Counted from the first letter of the stretch, positions 6,711 to 15,706 are shown. The stretch: DNA of 51,549 bases from DATEHQ01 sp035279525 (GCA_035279525.1 DATEHQ010000083.1:1-51549); one strand, 5' to 3'. Numbers and translations: made by a program. Notes: generated by a model from the sequence alone, not told the origin.

Positions 6711-7472
6711 ATGACTGTGAAGGAGGAGTGGCCCCTGGCGCTGGTCGAGCTCAAGGTCCTCGACGTGGAACGCGAGGTGGAGTTCTATGAGCGGTTCGGC
6801 TTGAATCATGTCGGGACGACGAGCGGCGAGGCCGTGATGGGCGTCGACGATGTTCCTCTGGTGCGCCTCAAGCCCCTGCCGGGTGGCCGCGAGCGGCCGC
6901 GCCACACCGCCGGTCTCTATCACTTCGCCATCCTGCTTCCGAGCGAAGAAGAGCTGGGCGGCTTCCTGCGCCGGAGCCTGGAGGAGAGGCTGCCCCTGAC
7001 CGGCACGGCCGACCACCTCGTCAGCCAGGCGCTCTACTTCGACGACCCGGAGGGCAACGGCATCGAGGTGTACTCCGACCGGGCGCGCAGCGAGTGGCAG
7101 TACCCAAACGGCCGGCTGAACATCGGCACGGTGCACCTCGATTTCGAGCGCCTGCTCCGCATCGCGGACCCTCCGCGTCCCAGGTTTGCGCCCGGCACCG
7201 TGCTCGGGCACATGCACCTCAACGTGTCGGACCTGGACCAGAGCCAGGCCTTCTATGAATCGATGGGCATGGAGTTGATGGCGGAGGCCGGCCACGTGAT
7301 GCGATTCATGAGCTGGGACGGGTACCACCACCATCTGGGCATCAACGTGCTGGAGGGGCGGGGCGCCGCGAGGGTGGAGCCCCAGGTGCGAGGCCTGGAG
7401 AGCTTCGAGGTGAGGCGGACCGCAGACCAGAGGACCGATCCCGACGGGGTGGTGGTCAAGCCGGCGGCCTGA
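6711..7472 (+). CDS. Two-domain VOC protein, CatE / catechol-2,3-dioxygenase-like
   Basis: This 253-aa protein has two VOC modules. The first is ALVELKVLDVEREVEFYERFG, with YHFAILLPSEEELGGFL and YFDDPEGNGIEVYSD, where His (about residue 67) and Glu (about 119) occupy metal-ligand positions. The second starts TVLGHMHLNVSDLDQSQAFYE and contains SWDGYHHHLGINVLEGRG. This matches CatE-type proteins such as YfiE/YwbC. Such proteins are assigned catechol dioxygenase activity by homology, but the actual substrate here is unknown. It is monocistronic and divergent from the putative lipoprotein gene. Confidence 0.85.
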   Translation: MTVKEEWPLALVELKVLDVEREVEFYERFGLNHVGTTSGEAVMGVDDVPLVRLKPLPGGRERPRHTAGLYHFAILLPSEEELGGFLRRSLEERLPLTGTADHLVSQALYFDDPEGNGIEVYSDRARSEWQYPNGRLNIGTVHLDFERLLRIADPPRPRFAPGTVLGHMHLNVSDLDQSQAFYESMGMELMAEAGHVMRFMSWDGYHHHLGINVLEGRGAARVEPQVRGLESFEVRRTADQRTDPDGVVVKPAA

Positions 7473-7482
7473 GCTTCCAGGG

Positions 7483-7499
7483 GCCGGCACCCTGCCGGT
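7483..7499 (+). terminator. Possible weak terminator hairpin after the VOC gene
   Basis: GCCGGCA (7483-7489) can pair with TGCCGGT (7493-7499) across a CCC loop, with one G-U pair. No T tract follows, so it may only mark a transcript 3' end. Confidence 0.3.
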
Positions 7500-7621
7500 C
7501 AGGCCGGCCTATGCGGTGACGAGTGTGGGCCCCCGCCGCTTCAGAACGGGTCGCTGGCGGTTTGTCGGGTAACCAACATCATTCCGCCGCAGGTTTGTCC
7601 TTGGAATGTCGTCATGTAAGC

Positions 7622-7627
7622 TATCCT
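7622..7627 (+). promoter_or_regulatory. -10-like hexamer for the histidine kinase (leaderless type)
   Basis: TATCCT ends 6 nt before GTG 7634. A TTGGAA element 15 bp upstream is a poor -35 candidate. Confidence 0.4.
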
Positions 7628-7633
7628 GCCGCA

Positions 7634-9403
7634 GTGACTGAGCTCCTCCTGGCATTCCAGCTTGCCATCGAGCTCGGATTCGCCACCCTGGCGATCCGGG
7701 CTGCCGTCAGCTGGTTGCGTCAGCCCGACCCTCGCCACCGCTACCTCGCCCTGGGGGTGGGCGCCATCGCGGCGCTGATCCTCATCTCACCCGCGATCTA
7801 CGGCGGAGGCTTCAGCGGCCGGCTTGCGACCGATGCGGCGGTGGTGCTCTTCCTGGCCTCGGGCTACGCGCTGCTCATGTTCCGCGACAGCTTTGTGCCG
7901 CTCGGCAGAGGGCCGAAGGCATGGATCACAGCGGGCTTCGCGGCACTCGCCATCCTTGCGGTGGCGGCCCGGCTGCCGGCCGACCCGGCGACCGCCACCA
8001 CGCCCGCCCAGTCGGCAGTGCTGGTCGTCCTCTTCTGTGCCTGGGCGGCGTCGATGCTCGAACCGGTCGTGAGGTTCTGGCTTGCCTCGTCCGGCAGGCC
8101 CGCCGTCGAGCGGGCCCGGCTGCGCTCACTGAGCGCGGGCTACATGGGTCTGCTCGCGGTCGTCGTGGCCGGCACACTGGCCGGTGCGTCGACCAGCCCC
8201 CCGGTCACCCTGGTCATCGACCTGTTCGCCCTGGCGGTCGTGCCGTCCCTGTACGTCGCGTTTTTCCCGCCCACATGGTTGCGGCGGATCTGGGGCCAGC
8301 CGGAGGAGGACCACTTCCGCCACGCGCTGCACGACCTGCTCATGTACAGCCCCGACAGGGTCACGCTGGCGCAGCGCGCGCTCGGATGGTCCGCCCGGCT
8401 CCTCGGCGGCGACGCGGCCTTCGTCATCGATTCCGACGGAACGGTGCTCGCGGCGCGGGGCATGTCGATCCTCGACGCCCGCGAGATGACGGGCACGAAC
8501 CGTTTCATCGGTGCCACGCGTGACGGCCAGGCGCCGTGGCGTGAGGGCCCGATCGTGTTCCTGCCGCTCGACCTCCACAGTGGTCGCGGCGCAATCGTCA
8601 TCATCAGCGGACGCCTGACTCCTCTTTTTGGAGACGAGGAGATGAGCCGGCTGCGGCAGTACGCCAGCAGCATCTCGGCCGGCCTCGACCGCGTGACCTT
8701 GAACACGCGCATCCATGCGCTCGAGCAGGCGAAGAGCGAATTTCTAAACGTCGCCTCGCATGAGCTGCGCGGGCCCATGACCGTGATCAAGGGCTACCTC
8801 ACGATGCTCGAGGCGGGATCCCTCGGGGACGTGGCGCCCAAAGCTCAGTCGGTGCTGCCCCTGCTCATCTCCAAGGCCGACGAGGTGAACTGGATGCTCG
8901 AGCAGATGATCGAGGCATCACGGCTCGAGGAGGGCAAGCTCGCGCTCAAGCTGCGACGGCAGGACGTCGTTGAGCTGGCGGATTATGCGATCGAGGGTGT
9001 GAGGATGCTCCTCGCTGGTCACGAGATTTCGGTCGAGAAGCCGAGACGCCACATCGAGGCCGAGGTGGACGCCGACCGATTCCAGATCGTCGTCCGCAAC
9101 CTCCTGAGCAACGCCGCGAAGTATTCGCCGTCGGGAACCAGGATCGAGGTGGCGATCAAACAGAGCGGTGACGAAGCTACCATCGCCGTGACCGACCAGG
9201 GCGTCGGCATCTCGGCCCAAGACCAGCCGAACCTGTTCACGCGCTTCGGCCGGATCGCGAACACGCAGCACGTGCAGGGCACGGGTCTCGGCCTGTGGCT
9301 CTCGCGCGAGATCGCACGCATGCACAACGGTGACCTGACAGTCGACTCCGAGGTCGGCCGCGGCAGCACGTTCGTCTTCAAGGTTCCGGTCAGCGCCGGC
9401 TAG
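7634..9403 (+). CDS. Membrane-bound sensor histidine kinase (orphan)
   Basis: This 589-aa protein has about seven N-terminal membrane helices (residues about 1-215), a GAF-like sensor region (about 230-350, including GDAAFVIDSDGTVLAARG) and a HisKA/HATPase core. The phosphoacceptor sits in FLNVASHELRGPMTVIKGYL near residue 375. The N box is IVVRNLLSNAAKYSP, G1 is VTDQGVGIS and G2 is GTGLGLWLSREIA. It autophosphorylates and passes phosphate to an unknown response regulator; none is encoded nearby, so it is an orphan. GTG 7634 is preferred because TATCCT sits just before it and the upstream in-frame extension looks non-coding. Confidence 0.92.
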   Translation: MTELLLAFQLAIELGFATLAIRAAVSWLRQPDPRHRYLALGVGAIAALILISPAIYGGGFSGRLATDAAVVLFLASGYALLMFRDSFVPLGRGPKAWITAGFAALAILAVAARLPADPATATTPAQSAVLVVLFCAWAASMLEPVVRFWLASSGRPAVERARLRSLSAGYMGLLAVVVAGTLAGASTSPPVTLVIDLFALAVVPSLYVAFFPPTWLRRIWGQPEEDHFRHALHDLLMYSPDRVTLAQRALGWSARLLGGDAAFVIDSDGTVLAARGMSILDAREMTGTNRFIGATRDGQAPWREGPIVFLPLDLHSGRGAIVIISGRLTPLFGDEEMSRLRQYASSISAGLDRVTLNTRIHALEQAKSEFLNVASHELRGPMTVIKGYLTMLEAGSLGDVAPKAQSVLPLLISKADEVNWMLEQMIEASRLEEGKLALKLRRQDVVELADYAIEGVRMLLAGHEISVEKPRRHIEAEVDADRFQIVVRNLLSNAAKYSPSGTRIEVAIKQSGDEATIAVTDQGVGISAQDQPNLFTRFGRIANTQHVQGTGLGLWLSREIARMHNGDLTVDSEVGRGSTFVFKVPVSAG

Positions 9404-9407
9404 CGAG

Positions 9408-9413
9408 TACCCT
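9408..9413 (+). promoter_or_regulatory. -10-like hexamer for the AlkA-like glycosylase (leaderless type)
   Basis: TACCCT ends 7 nt before GTG 9421, just downstream of the kinase stop codon; no Shine-Dalgarno is visible. Confidence 0.4.
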
Positions 9414-9420
9414 CGCTCGC

Positions 9421-10305
9421 GTGGACGCCACGTACGAGCTGACGCGTCCCCTCGAGCTGGGACTGACACTGGCGCCGATCGGCCCTGGCGCCTCGCTGCG
9501 CCTGGGCGATGGTGAAGCCTGGCGCGCGACCCGTACCCCCGAGGGCGCGGCCACGATTCACGTTCGCCACACCGGTGAAGCGCTGCAGGTCGAGGCGTGG
9601 GGCCCGGGTGCGCGATGGGCAGTCGATCGAGCGCCCATGCTCTGCGGCGACGCCGACGACCCATCCGGGTTTCGTCCGGCGCTTCCGAAGCTGGCCGAGC
9701 TCAACCGCCGTCATCGCGGCCTGCGGGTGCCGCGCACGGAGGCGGTGTTCGAGGCGCTCCTGCCGGCGGTGCTGGCGCAGCTCGTGACCAGCGCCGAGGC
9801 GCACGCGTCCTACCGCAGGCTCGTCTACGCGATGGGTGAGCCGGCGCCCGGGCCGGTTTCGCTGATGCTCCCGCCATCACCGCAGGTGCTCGCGCGGACT
9901 CCCTACTGGGCCCTCCACCGGTTCGGCGTCGAACGGCGCCGGGCCGAGGTGATCATCAGGGCAGCCCGCAGCGCGACGCGCCTCGAGGAGGCCGTCGCGA
10001 TGGACCTTTCGAGCGCCTACAGGCGCCTGCAGGCTTTTCCCGGAGTCGGCCCGTGGACCGCGGCGAAGGTCGCGCTGGTCGCGCTGGGGGATGCCGACGC
10101 GGTCCCGGTCGGCGACTACAACCTGCCGCACGCGGTCGGTTATGCGTTCGAGGGCACTCCGCGCTCGACCGACGAACGCATGCTGGAGCTTCTCGCGCCT
10201 TACAGCGGACATCGAGCGCGGGTCATCCGTCTGATCCTGCTCGCGGGCATCAGCGCGCCGCGTTTCGGGCCGCGCAAGCCCCTGCGGGACATCGAGCACA
10301 ACTGA
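9421..10305 (+). CDS. DNA-3-methyladenine glycosylase II-type protein (AlkA/HhH-GPD family)
   Basis: This 294-aa protein has a beta-rich N-terminal domain (residues about 1-85) as in AlkA, then the helical HhH-GPD fold. The helix-hairpin-helix is LQAFPGVGPWTAAKVAL near residues 205-221, and the catalytic aspartate position is in VPVGDYNLPHAVG about 20 residues later. It would excise alkylated purines in base excision repair. The usual QQV-type intercalation loop is replaced by LAQLVTSAEAHASYRRL, so substrate range may differ. A second, shorter family member lies at 12140-12724. Endonuclease IV is at 40744-41604. Confidence 0.85.
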   Translation: MDATYELTRPLELGLTLAPIGPGASLRLGDGEAWRATRTPEGAATIHVRHTGEALQVEAWGPGARWAVDRAPMLCGDADDPSGFRPALPKLAELNRRHRGLRVPRTEAVFEALLPAVLAQLVTSAEAHASYRRLVYAMGEPAPGPVSLMLPPSPQVLARTPYWALHRFGVERRRAEVIIRAARSATRLEEAVAMDLSSAYRRLQAFPGVGPWTAAKVALVALGDADAVPVGDYNLPHAVGYAFEGTPRSTDERMLELLAPYSGHRARVIRLILLAGISAPRFGPRKPLRDIEHN

Positions 10306-10312
10306 CGAGGCG

Positions 10313-12010
10313 TCAGCTCTCCAGCTTCTCCAGCTGCTCTTCGACCAGAGAGATCAGCTCATGCATCCCAGCGGAGTCGAACACCAGTCGCGCACCCGCG
10401 GCCTCGAAAAGCCTGGGCAGCGGCTGCGTCGCGCCAAGCGCGAGTGCGTCCCGGTACGCGCGGACGGCCTCCGCATGGTCGCGCAGGCTGTTGCGCCAGA
10501 CCTGCAGAGCACCGAGCTGGGCGATGCCGTACTCGATGTAGTAGAACGGGCTGCCGACGAAGTGGGGCTGCTGGTACCAGCGCGCGATGCGTTCGGCTTC
10601 GAGCCCGGTCCAATCGAGCGAGTCGCCCTCGAATCGCGTGCGCAGCTCGAGCCACTTCCTGTCGCGTGCCGCGACGTCGCGGCCTTCCTCGCTCACGTAC
10701 GCCCACTGCTGGAAAGCGTCGACCGATGCGCAGTGCGGGAAGAACAGCATGATGCCCTCGAGCAGGTCGATCCTCGAGCGCCGGGCCTCGTCGTCCGTGT
10801 AGTAGCCGCCGTTGTCCCTGTCGATGAACGGCGAGGCCAGCAGCTCCATCGACATCGAGGCGACCTCCGCCATCTCCGAGCCCGGGTGACGCTGGAACAA
10901 GAGAGGAAGCTCCGATGCCTCGAAGGAATGAAACGCGTGGCCCGACTCGTGAAGCATGGTTCGGACGTCGCCGTCGATCCCGACGGCATTCATGAAGATC
11001 AGCGGCATCTTGCGGAACGCCAGCGTCTGGCAGTAACCGCCCGGCGCCTTGCCCTTGCGGTTGTCCAGGTCGAGCAGGTTGGCATCGGCCATGCGCTGGT
11101 AGTAGTCGCGAAACTGCGGGTCGACGTGGCCGAAGACTCGCGTTGTGCTTTTGATGAGGTCGTCGATGTCGCGAAAGGGCTTGAGCGCGGGCCTGCCCTC
11201 AGCGTCCACGAAGACGTCCCACTGCCTGAGCTCCGCCAGACCCATCCGCTGCCGCCTGCGCTCGAGCAGCCGCTTGACGGCCGGTCGCACCGACCTCTCG
11301 ACCGCCTCATGGAAGCGGAAGCAGTCGTCGGGCGTGTAGTCGAACCGGTTCTTCTCGCGATGGGCGTAGTCGCGGTAGCTCGCGAACCCGGCGTTCCTAG
11401 CGATCTGAGCGCGAATCTCGTAGAGCTGGTCGAAGAGTTCGGCCAGCCGGTCGTGCTGCTCGATGTAGGGCTGCGCGCGGAGCTTGAACGCGCGCTCGCG
11501 CACCGCGCGGTCCGGGTCCTCGAGGTAGGGAAGGAGCTGGGCCGGCGTCTTCTCCTCGCCATCCCAGCTCACGGTCATGGCGCCATTGACCTTCGACCAC
11601 TCGGTGATGAGCCTGGATTCCTCGGCAAGGAGCGGAACGTTCGCCTCGTTGAAGAGCTCCATCTGGTTGCGGAAGCGCTGGACCATCGTCTCCATGCCCG
11701 GCCGTACGTACCCGAGATCGACCAGGCGTCTTTGCAGGCGCACACGCTGCTCTCGAGCGCGGGGTGAGATCTGGGTGCCGAACCTGAGCTGGGCCGCTTC
11801 ACGGTCCGGGTCCCTCGTGTCGCAGGAATAGGCGAAGCCGGCGAGAGCGCTCGCCTCGGACAGCAGGGATTCGAAGTCAGACCAGTCGGTGAGCCACGCC
11901 TCCGCGCTGCCGCGGTCGAGCGGCCGGTTCAGCAGCTCTTCGTAGTAGGGCTCGACGTCGTCCCAAGTGGCGTCCTTGAACGCGTCCGGTGAAGCCGGAA
12001 GTGCAACCAC
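10313..12010 (-). CDS. M3-family oligoendopeptidase (PepF-like)
   Basis: This 565-aa cytosolic metallopeptidase has the zinc motif TMLHESGHAFHSFEA near residue 350 (HExxH), with the third ligand expected in the downstream segment SEMAEVASMSMELLASPF (Glu). The N-terminal helical region DDVEPYYEELLNRPLDRG and a conserved segment at GKAPGGYCQTLAFRKMPLIFMN match the M3B/pepF_M3 group. The length fits. It degrades short peptides. GTG 12010 is preceded by GGGGGTGG, a usable Shine-Dalgarno. It is convergent with the glycosylase gene (7-bp gap). Confidence 0.93.
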   Translation of the reverse strand: MVALPASPDAFKDATWDDVEPYYEELLNRPLDRGSAEAWLTDWSDFESLLSEASALAGFAYSCDTRDPDREAAQLRFGTQISPRAREQRVRLQRRLVDLGYVRPGMETMVQRFRNQMELFNEANVPLLAEESRLITEWSKVNGAMTVSWDGEEKTPAQLLPYLEDPDRAVRERAFKLRAQPYIEQHDRLAELFDQLYEIRAQIARNAGFASYRDYAHREKNRFDYTPDDCFRFHEAVERSVRPAVKRLLERRRQRMGLAELRQWDVFVDAEGRPALKPFRDIDDLIKSTTRVFGHVDPQFRDYYQRMADANLLDLDNRKGKAPGGYCQTLAFRKMPLIFMNAVGIDGDVRTMLHESGHAFHSFEASELPLLFQRHPGSEMAEVASMSMELLASPFIDRDNGGYYTDDEARRSRIDLLEGIMLFFPHCASVDAFQQWAYVSEEGRDVAARDRKWLELRTRFEGDSLDWTGLEAERIARWYQQPHFVGSPFYYIEYGIAQLGALQVWRNSLRDHAEAVRAYRDALALGATQPLPRLFEAAGARLVFDSAGMHELISLVEEQLEKLES

Positions 12011-12139
12011 GGTCTACCACCCCCTTCGAATGCCAGGCGACCTGCAGTGCATGGTACAGGTGACCGTTAAGTGAAGTCTTCAACGTCGAGAGGGACGGTC
12101 CGGTTACCCGCCCGGGGCTCTCTCCGGCGCCGCGGGTCG

Positions 12140-12724
12140 CTAGTCGGGCAGGACCGTGTCCACCGCCCGCCAGCAGTACCACGCGGCGACGGTGCGGTAG
12201 GGGCGGAACTTCTCCCCGTCCTTCATCAGCGCTTTCGGTGCCGGCGGCTCCTTCAGCGCATGGGCCAGTGCCCAGCCCTTGCGCACGCCGTAATCCTCGA
12301 CCGGCCAGATGTCGAGGCGGCGCAGCTGGAAGATCAGGAACATCTCGGCCGTCCAGGGCCCGATGCCGCGCACCGTGACCAGCCTCGCCTTCAGCTCATC
12401 GTCCGAGAGCCCGTCCAGGTCGTGCATCGGCACCGTGCCGTCGTCGATCTTGGTCGCCAGGTCGAGGATGGCCGCGGCCTTCGGCCCGCTCACGCCCGCG
12501 GAACGCATGGCGCCCTCGGGCAGGGCGAGCACCGCGGTGGGGGAGAGCGCCCCGGTGAAGAGCTTGAGGAAGCGGCCGTGGATCGCCGAGGCCGCCGCGC
12601 CGGCGAGCTGCTGGTACATCACCGAGCGGACGAGGGCCGCAAAGCTGTCCTCCATCGGGTCGCGGAGCTCGATCTTGCCCGCGCGCTTGATCAGCCGCGC
12701 CATCGCCGGGTCGCGGCGGGCCAC
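12140..12724 (-). CDS. DNA-3-methyladenine glycosylase (HhH-GPD family), start uncertain
   Basis: From GTG 12724 this is 194 aa. It shows DSFAALVRSVMYQQLAGAAA (the QQ intercalation loop), the helix-hairpin-helix LVTVRGIGPWTAEMFLIFQL and the catalytic Asp in WPVEDYGVRKG, typical of AlkA-like glycosylases of about 200 aa without the N-terminal beta domain. Recognisable sequence (PAELAKGSRLVARRDPAMARLI) extends upstream of both GTG 12724 and ATG 12703. The only near start upstream is a CTG at 12778 that overlaps the korB stop as CTGA, so the true start may be non-standard. It is the third gene of the korAB transcript. Confidence 0.82.
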   Translation of the reverse strand: MARRDPAMARLIKRAGKIELRDPMEDSFAALVRSVMYQQLAGAAASAIHGRFLKLFTGALSPTAVLALPEGAMRSAGVSGPKAAAILDLATKIDDGTVPMHDLDGLSDDELKARLVTVRGIGPWTAEMFLIFQLRRLDIWPVEDYGVRKGWALAHALKEPPAPKALMKDGEKFRPYRTVAAWYCWRAVDTVLPD

Positions 12725-12774
12725 GAGGCGGCTTCCTTTGGCGAGCTCCGCGGGCGTCGCGGGTGGGGACGGCG

Positions 12775-13797
12775 TCAGGCGAACTCGGACATGAACTGCG
12801 CGAAGTCCTCTTTCGAGAGGCGCAGCTCGTCTTCCGCGAAGTCCTTCAGCGGTCGCTCCGGGATGTGCTCGCTGGTCGCGAAGTCCTGCAGCTCGGTGTC
12901 GACGTACAGCAAGCCCGTCACCAGGTGCCCCGCGGCCCTGCCTTCCTCGATCACCCGGATCGCGGCGCGGCGGTCCGTGGGGTCGTGGTCCTCGCCCAGC
13001 TTCTTGAGCACGATGTGCGATCCGTCGTGGAGCCTGACGTCGCGAATCGTCCCGGGCTCGTAGTCGACGTGCACCTCCTCGAAGTAGGGGATGAAGGAGA
13101 CGTCCGCGATCGACTCCTCGTGGTCTTTCACCCAGCTGTAGCTCTTGGTCGATCCGTCGTGGTCGTTGAAGGTCACGCAAGGCGAGATGATGTCGATCAC
13201 GGCGGTGCCCTGGTGCGCGATGGCCGCTTTGATCAGCGGCACGACCTGCTTGCCGTCACCGCTGAACGAGCGCGCCACGAAGGAGCAGCCAAGCGTCAGC
13301 GCGACCGCGCATGGGTCGATGGGCTGGAATGTGTTCACCGCTCCCTTCTTCTGGACCGAGCCGAGGTCGGCGGTGGCGGAGAACTGGCCCTTGGTGAGGC
13401 CGTACGTTCCGTTGTCTTCGATGATGTAAGTGCAGTCGATGTTGCGCCGGATCATGTGCATGAACTGACCCAGCCCGATCGACGCGGTGTCTCCGTCACC
13501 GGACACCCCGAGCATGATCAGCTGCCGGTTGGCGAGCTGAGCGCCGGTGGTGAGGGCGGGCATGCGCCCGTGCACGCCGTTGAAGCCGTGGGCCGACTCG
13601 ACGAAATAAGCGGGCGTCTTCGACGAGCAGCCGATGCCCGACATCTTGGCCAGCCGGTGTGGCTCGACACCGAGCTCGTACAGGGCCTTCACCATGTGGT
13701 TGGTGATCGAGTTGTGGCCGCAGCCGGCGCACAGCGTCGTCGCGGCGCCCTTGTAGGCGTCACGGCTCAAGCCGGCCCGGTTGAGGGTCGCGCTCAC
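12775..13797 (-). CDS. korB: 2-oxoacid:ferredoxin oxidoreductase, beta subunit
   Basis: This 340-aa subunit carries thiamine diphosphate and a [4Fe-4S] cluster. Visible elements are TTLCAGCGHNSI (CxxC cluster ligands), MSGIGCSSKTPAYF (third Cys), the TPP/Mg site LGVSGDGDTASIGLGQ with the downstream Asn in IIEDNGTYGLTKGQ, and SPCVTFND (fourth Cys). This is the 2-oxoglutarate/2-oxoacid type, which decarboxylates a 2-oxoacid to acyl-CoA with reduction of ferredoxin. GTG 13797 overlaps the korA stop by GTGA. The exact substrate (2-oxoglutarate or pyruvate) is not proven by sequence. Confidence 0.93.
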   Translation of the reverse strand: MSATLNRAGLSRDAYKGAATTLCAGCGHNSITNHMVKALYELGVEPHRLAKMSGIGCSSKTPAYFVESAHGFNGVHGRMPALTTGAQLANRQLIMLGVSGDGDTASIGLGQFMHMIRRNIDCTYIIEDNGTYGLTKGQFSATADLGSVQKKGAVNTFQPIDPCAVALTLGCSFVARSFSGDGKQVVPLIKAAIAHQGTAVIDIISPCVTFNDHDGSTKSYSWVKDHEESIADVSFIPYFEEVHVDYEPGTIRDVRLHDGSHIVLKKLGEDHDPTDRRAAIRVIEEGRAAGHLVTGLLYVDTELQDFATSEHIPERPLKDFAEDELRLSKEDFAQFMSEFA

Positions 13798-15641
13798 GCC
13801 GGCACCGACCCGGCCAGGCCGGCGACTTCGCGGGGACCTTTCGCCGCGCCCTCGTTTTGCAGCAGCGGTTCGGTGATGGCGGCGGCGGGGATGGGCTGCC
13901 CGTTGTAGTGCCGAATCGAGCGGAGACGGTGGACCAGATCCGGCGGAAGGACGAGACGGATCAGGTCGTAGACCTGTCCGTCGCGGTTCTGCTCCACCAC
14001 GTAGACACGCTCGTGCCGGGACACGAAGGCGGCGACCTGATCGGAGATCGGCAGCGCCCGCAGGCGCAGGTAGTCGACGGCCATGCCCGCCGCGGCCAGC
14101 GCCTGGCGTGCCTCGACCACCGCGGAGTCAGTGGAACCGAAGGCGATCAGTCCGACCGGCGACGCGGCGCCTTCGTCCACCACGGGCGCGGGCAGCGCGT
14201 GCCGGGCAGTCTCGAGCTTGCGGACGAGGCGGTCCATGTTGTGGGCGTAGGCGTCGGCGGATTCGGTGTAGCGGGCGAACTCGTCGTGGCCCGAGCCGCG
14301 CGTGAAGAAACCGGCGGCAGGATGGTCGGTGCCTGGGAGCGTCCTGTACGCCACCCCGTCGCCGTCGACGTCGCGGTACCGGCCCCATTCTCCGGCCAGG
14401 CGCTCGAGGTCGGCCCTGTTCAGCACCTTCCCGCGATCGAACGGCCTGTCCGGGTACTTGAACTCCGGTGTCATCCACAGGTTCATGCCGAGGTCGAGGT
14501 CGGAGAGAACGAACACAGGGGTCTGGAACCTGTCGGCGTAATCAAAAGCGTCGCGACCGAACTCGTAGCACTCCTCGACCGAGCCGGGCAGGAGGACGAT
14601 GTGCCTGGTGTCGCCGTGTGACAGCGTGAAGGCAAACGCCACGTCGGCCTGCGAGGTTCGCGTCGGGAGGCCCGTCGACGGTCCGATGCGCTGGATGTCG
14701 AAGATCACGACTGGCACCTCCGCGTAGTACGCGAGCCCTGAGAACTCCGCCATCAGCGAGATGCCCGGGCCCGAGGTGGAGGTCATGGCTCGGGCTCCTG
14801 CCCAGCCTGCGCCGATCGCCATACCCAGCGCCGCGAGCTCGTCCTCCGCCTGGACGACGGAGATCCGCTTCTCGCCGCTCTTCGGGTCGGTGCGGAAACG
14901 GTCCCCGTAAGCGATCAGGTTCTCGCAGAGGGAAGAAGACGGCGTGATCGGGTACCACGCGCACACGGTGACGCCGCCCATCAGCGCGCCGAGCGCGGCG
15001 GCCTGGTTGCCCTCCACCAGCACCTTGCCCTCGACGGCGCCGCTCATCGGCTCGAGCCGGTAGGGGTCCTGCTTCGAGAAATTGTCCTGCCAGTAGTCGT
15101 AGCCGACCTTGATCGCGTCGAGGTTGACCTGGACGGCCTTCGGCTTGCTGAGGAACTGGCGCCTGACGCCGTGATCGAGCGCTTCCCATGGGATGCCGAG
15201 CAGGCCGCCGACCACCCCGACGTAGATCATGTTGGCCAGCTGCCGGCGCAGGGTGTCGTTCTGGATCTTCGCCTTCGCGAGCTTCGAGAACGGAACGGGG
15301 TAGTAGGTGATGTCGGTCCTCACGTCCGCGGTCGAGAACGCCTCCTCGTGGATCGCGACGCCGCCCGGCCCGACCGTCTTCAGGTCCTGGTGCCAGGTCG
15401 CCACGTTGAACGCGATGAGGATGTCGACCTTGTCCGAGCGCGCCATGTGGCCTTCCGGCGTGACGCGGAGCTGATACCAGGTGGGGAGCCCCTCGATGTT
15501 CGACGGGAAGACGTTTTTCGGCGCCACCGGGATCCCCATGTGAAAGATCGCCCGGGTCAAAACCAGGTTCGCCGTCTGGCTACCAGAACCGTTGACGGTG
15601 GCTGCCTGGATGGTGAGGTCGTTGATGATCTGCTGGGTCAC
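13794..15641 (-). CDS. korA: 2-oxoacid:ferredoxin oxidoreductase, alpha subunit (gamma-alpha fusion)
   Basis: This 615-aa subunit combines the gamma domain (residues 1 to about 180, with TVNGSGSQTANLVLTRAI and GIPVAPKNVFPSNIEGLPTWY) and the alpha domain (from about 210, with VCAWYPITPSSSLCENL, AEDELAALGMAIGAGWAGARA and TSTSGPGISLMAEFSGLAYY). This is the standard fused KorA of the two-subunit enzymes. GTG 15641 is chosen because homologs start at the TQQIINDLTIQ block; the longer reading would run into the pntAA promoter. With korB it feeds reduced ferredoxin and CoA esters to central metabolism. Confidence 0.93.
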   Translation of the reverse strand: MTQQIINDLTIQAATVNGSGSQTANLVLTRAIFHMGIPVAPKNVFPSNIEGLPTWYQLRVTPEGHMARSDKVDILIAFNVATWHQDLKTVGPGGVAIHEEAFSTADVRTDITYYPVPFSKLAKAKIQNDTLRRQLANMIYVGVVGGLLGIPWEALDHGVRRQFLSKPKAVQVNLDAIKVGYDYWQDNFSKQDPYRLEPMSGAVEGKVLVEGNQAAALGALMGGVTVCAWYPITPSSSLCENLIAYGDRFRTDPKSGEKRISVVQAEDELAALGMAIGAGWAGARAMTSTSGPGISLMAEFSGLAYYAEVPVVIFDIQRIGPSTGLPTRTSQADVAFAFTLSHGDTRHIVLLPGSVEECYEFGRDAFDYADRFQTPVFVLSDLDLGMNLWMTPEFKYPDRPFDRGKVLNRADLERLAGEWGRYRDVDGDGVAYRTLPGTDHPAAGFFTRGSGHDEFARYTESADAYAHNMDRLVRKLETARHALPAPVVDEGAASPVGLIAFGSTDSAVVEARQALAAAGMAVDYLRLRALPISDQVAAFVSRHERVYVVEQNRDGQVYDLIRLVLPPDLVHRLRSIRHYNGQPIPAAAITEPLLQNEGAAKGPREVAGLAGSVPA

Positions 15642-15692
15642 TTCCGCGGGAGTACGGATTTTACGCGTGTGCAGGACCGGGCCTGTATTCCT

Positions 15693-15698
15693 TAGAGT
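15693..15698 (+). promoter_or_regulatory. -10-like hexamer for pntAA (leaderless type)
   Basis: TAGAGT ends 8 nt before GTG 15707. The same hexamer and spacing occur before the MerR gene at 49888. Confidence 0.4.
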
Positions 15699-15706
15699 CG
15701 AGACCC

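Noticed and set aside
10361..11767. A 468-aa plus-strand open frame
   Set aside because: It is antisense to the M3 oligopeptidase including its HExxH motif; low-complexity composition.
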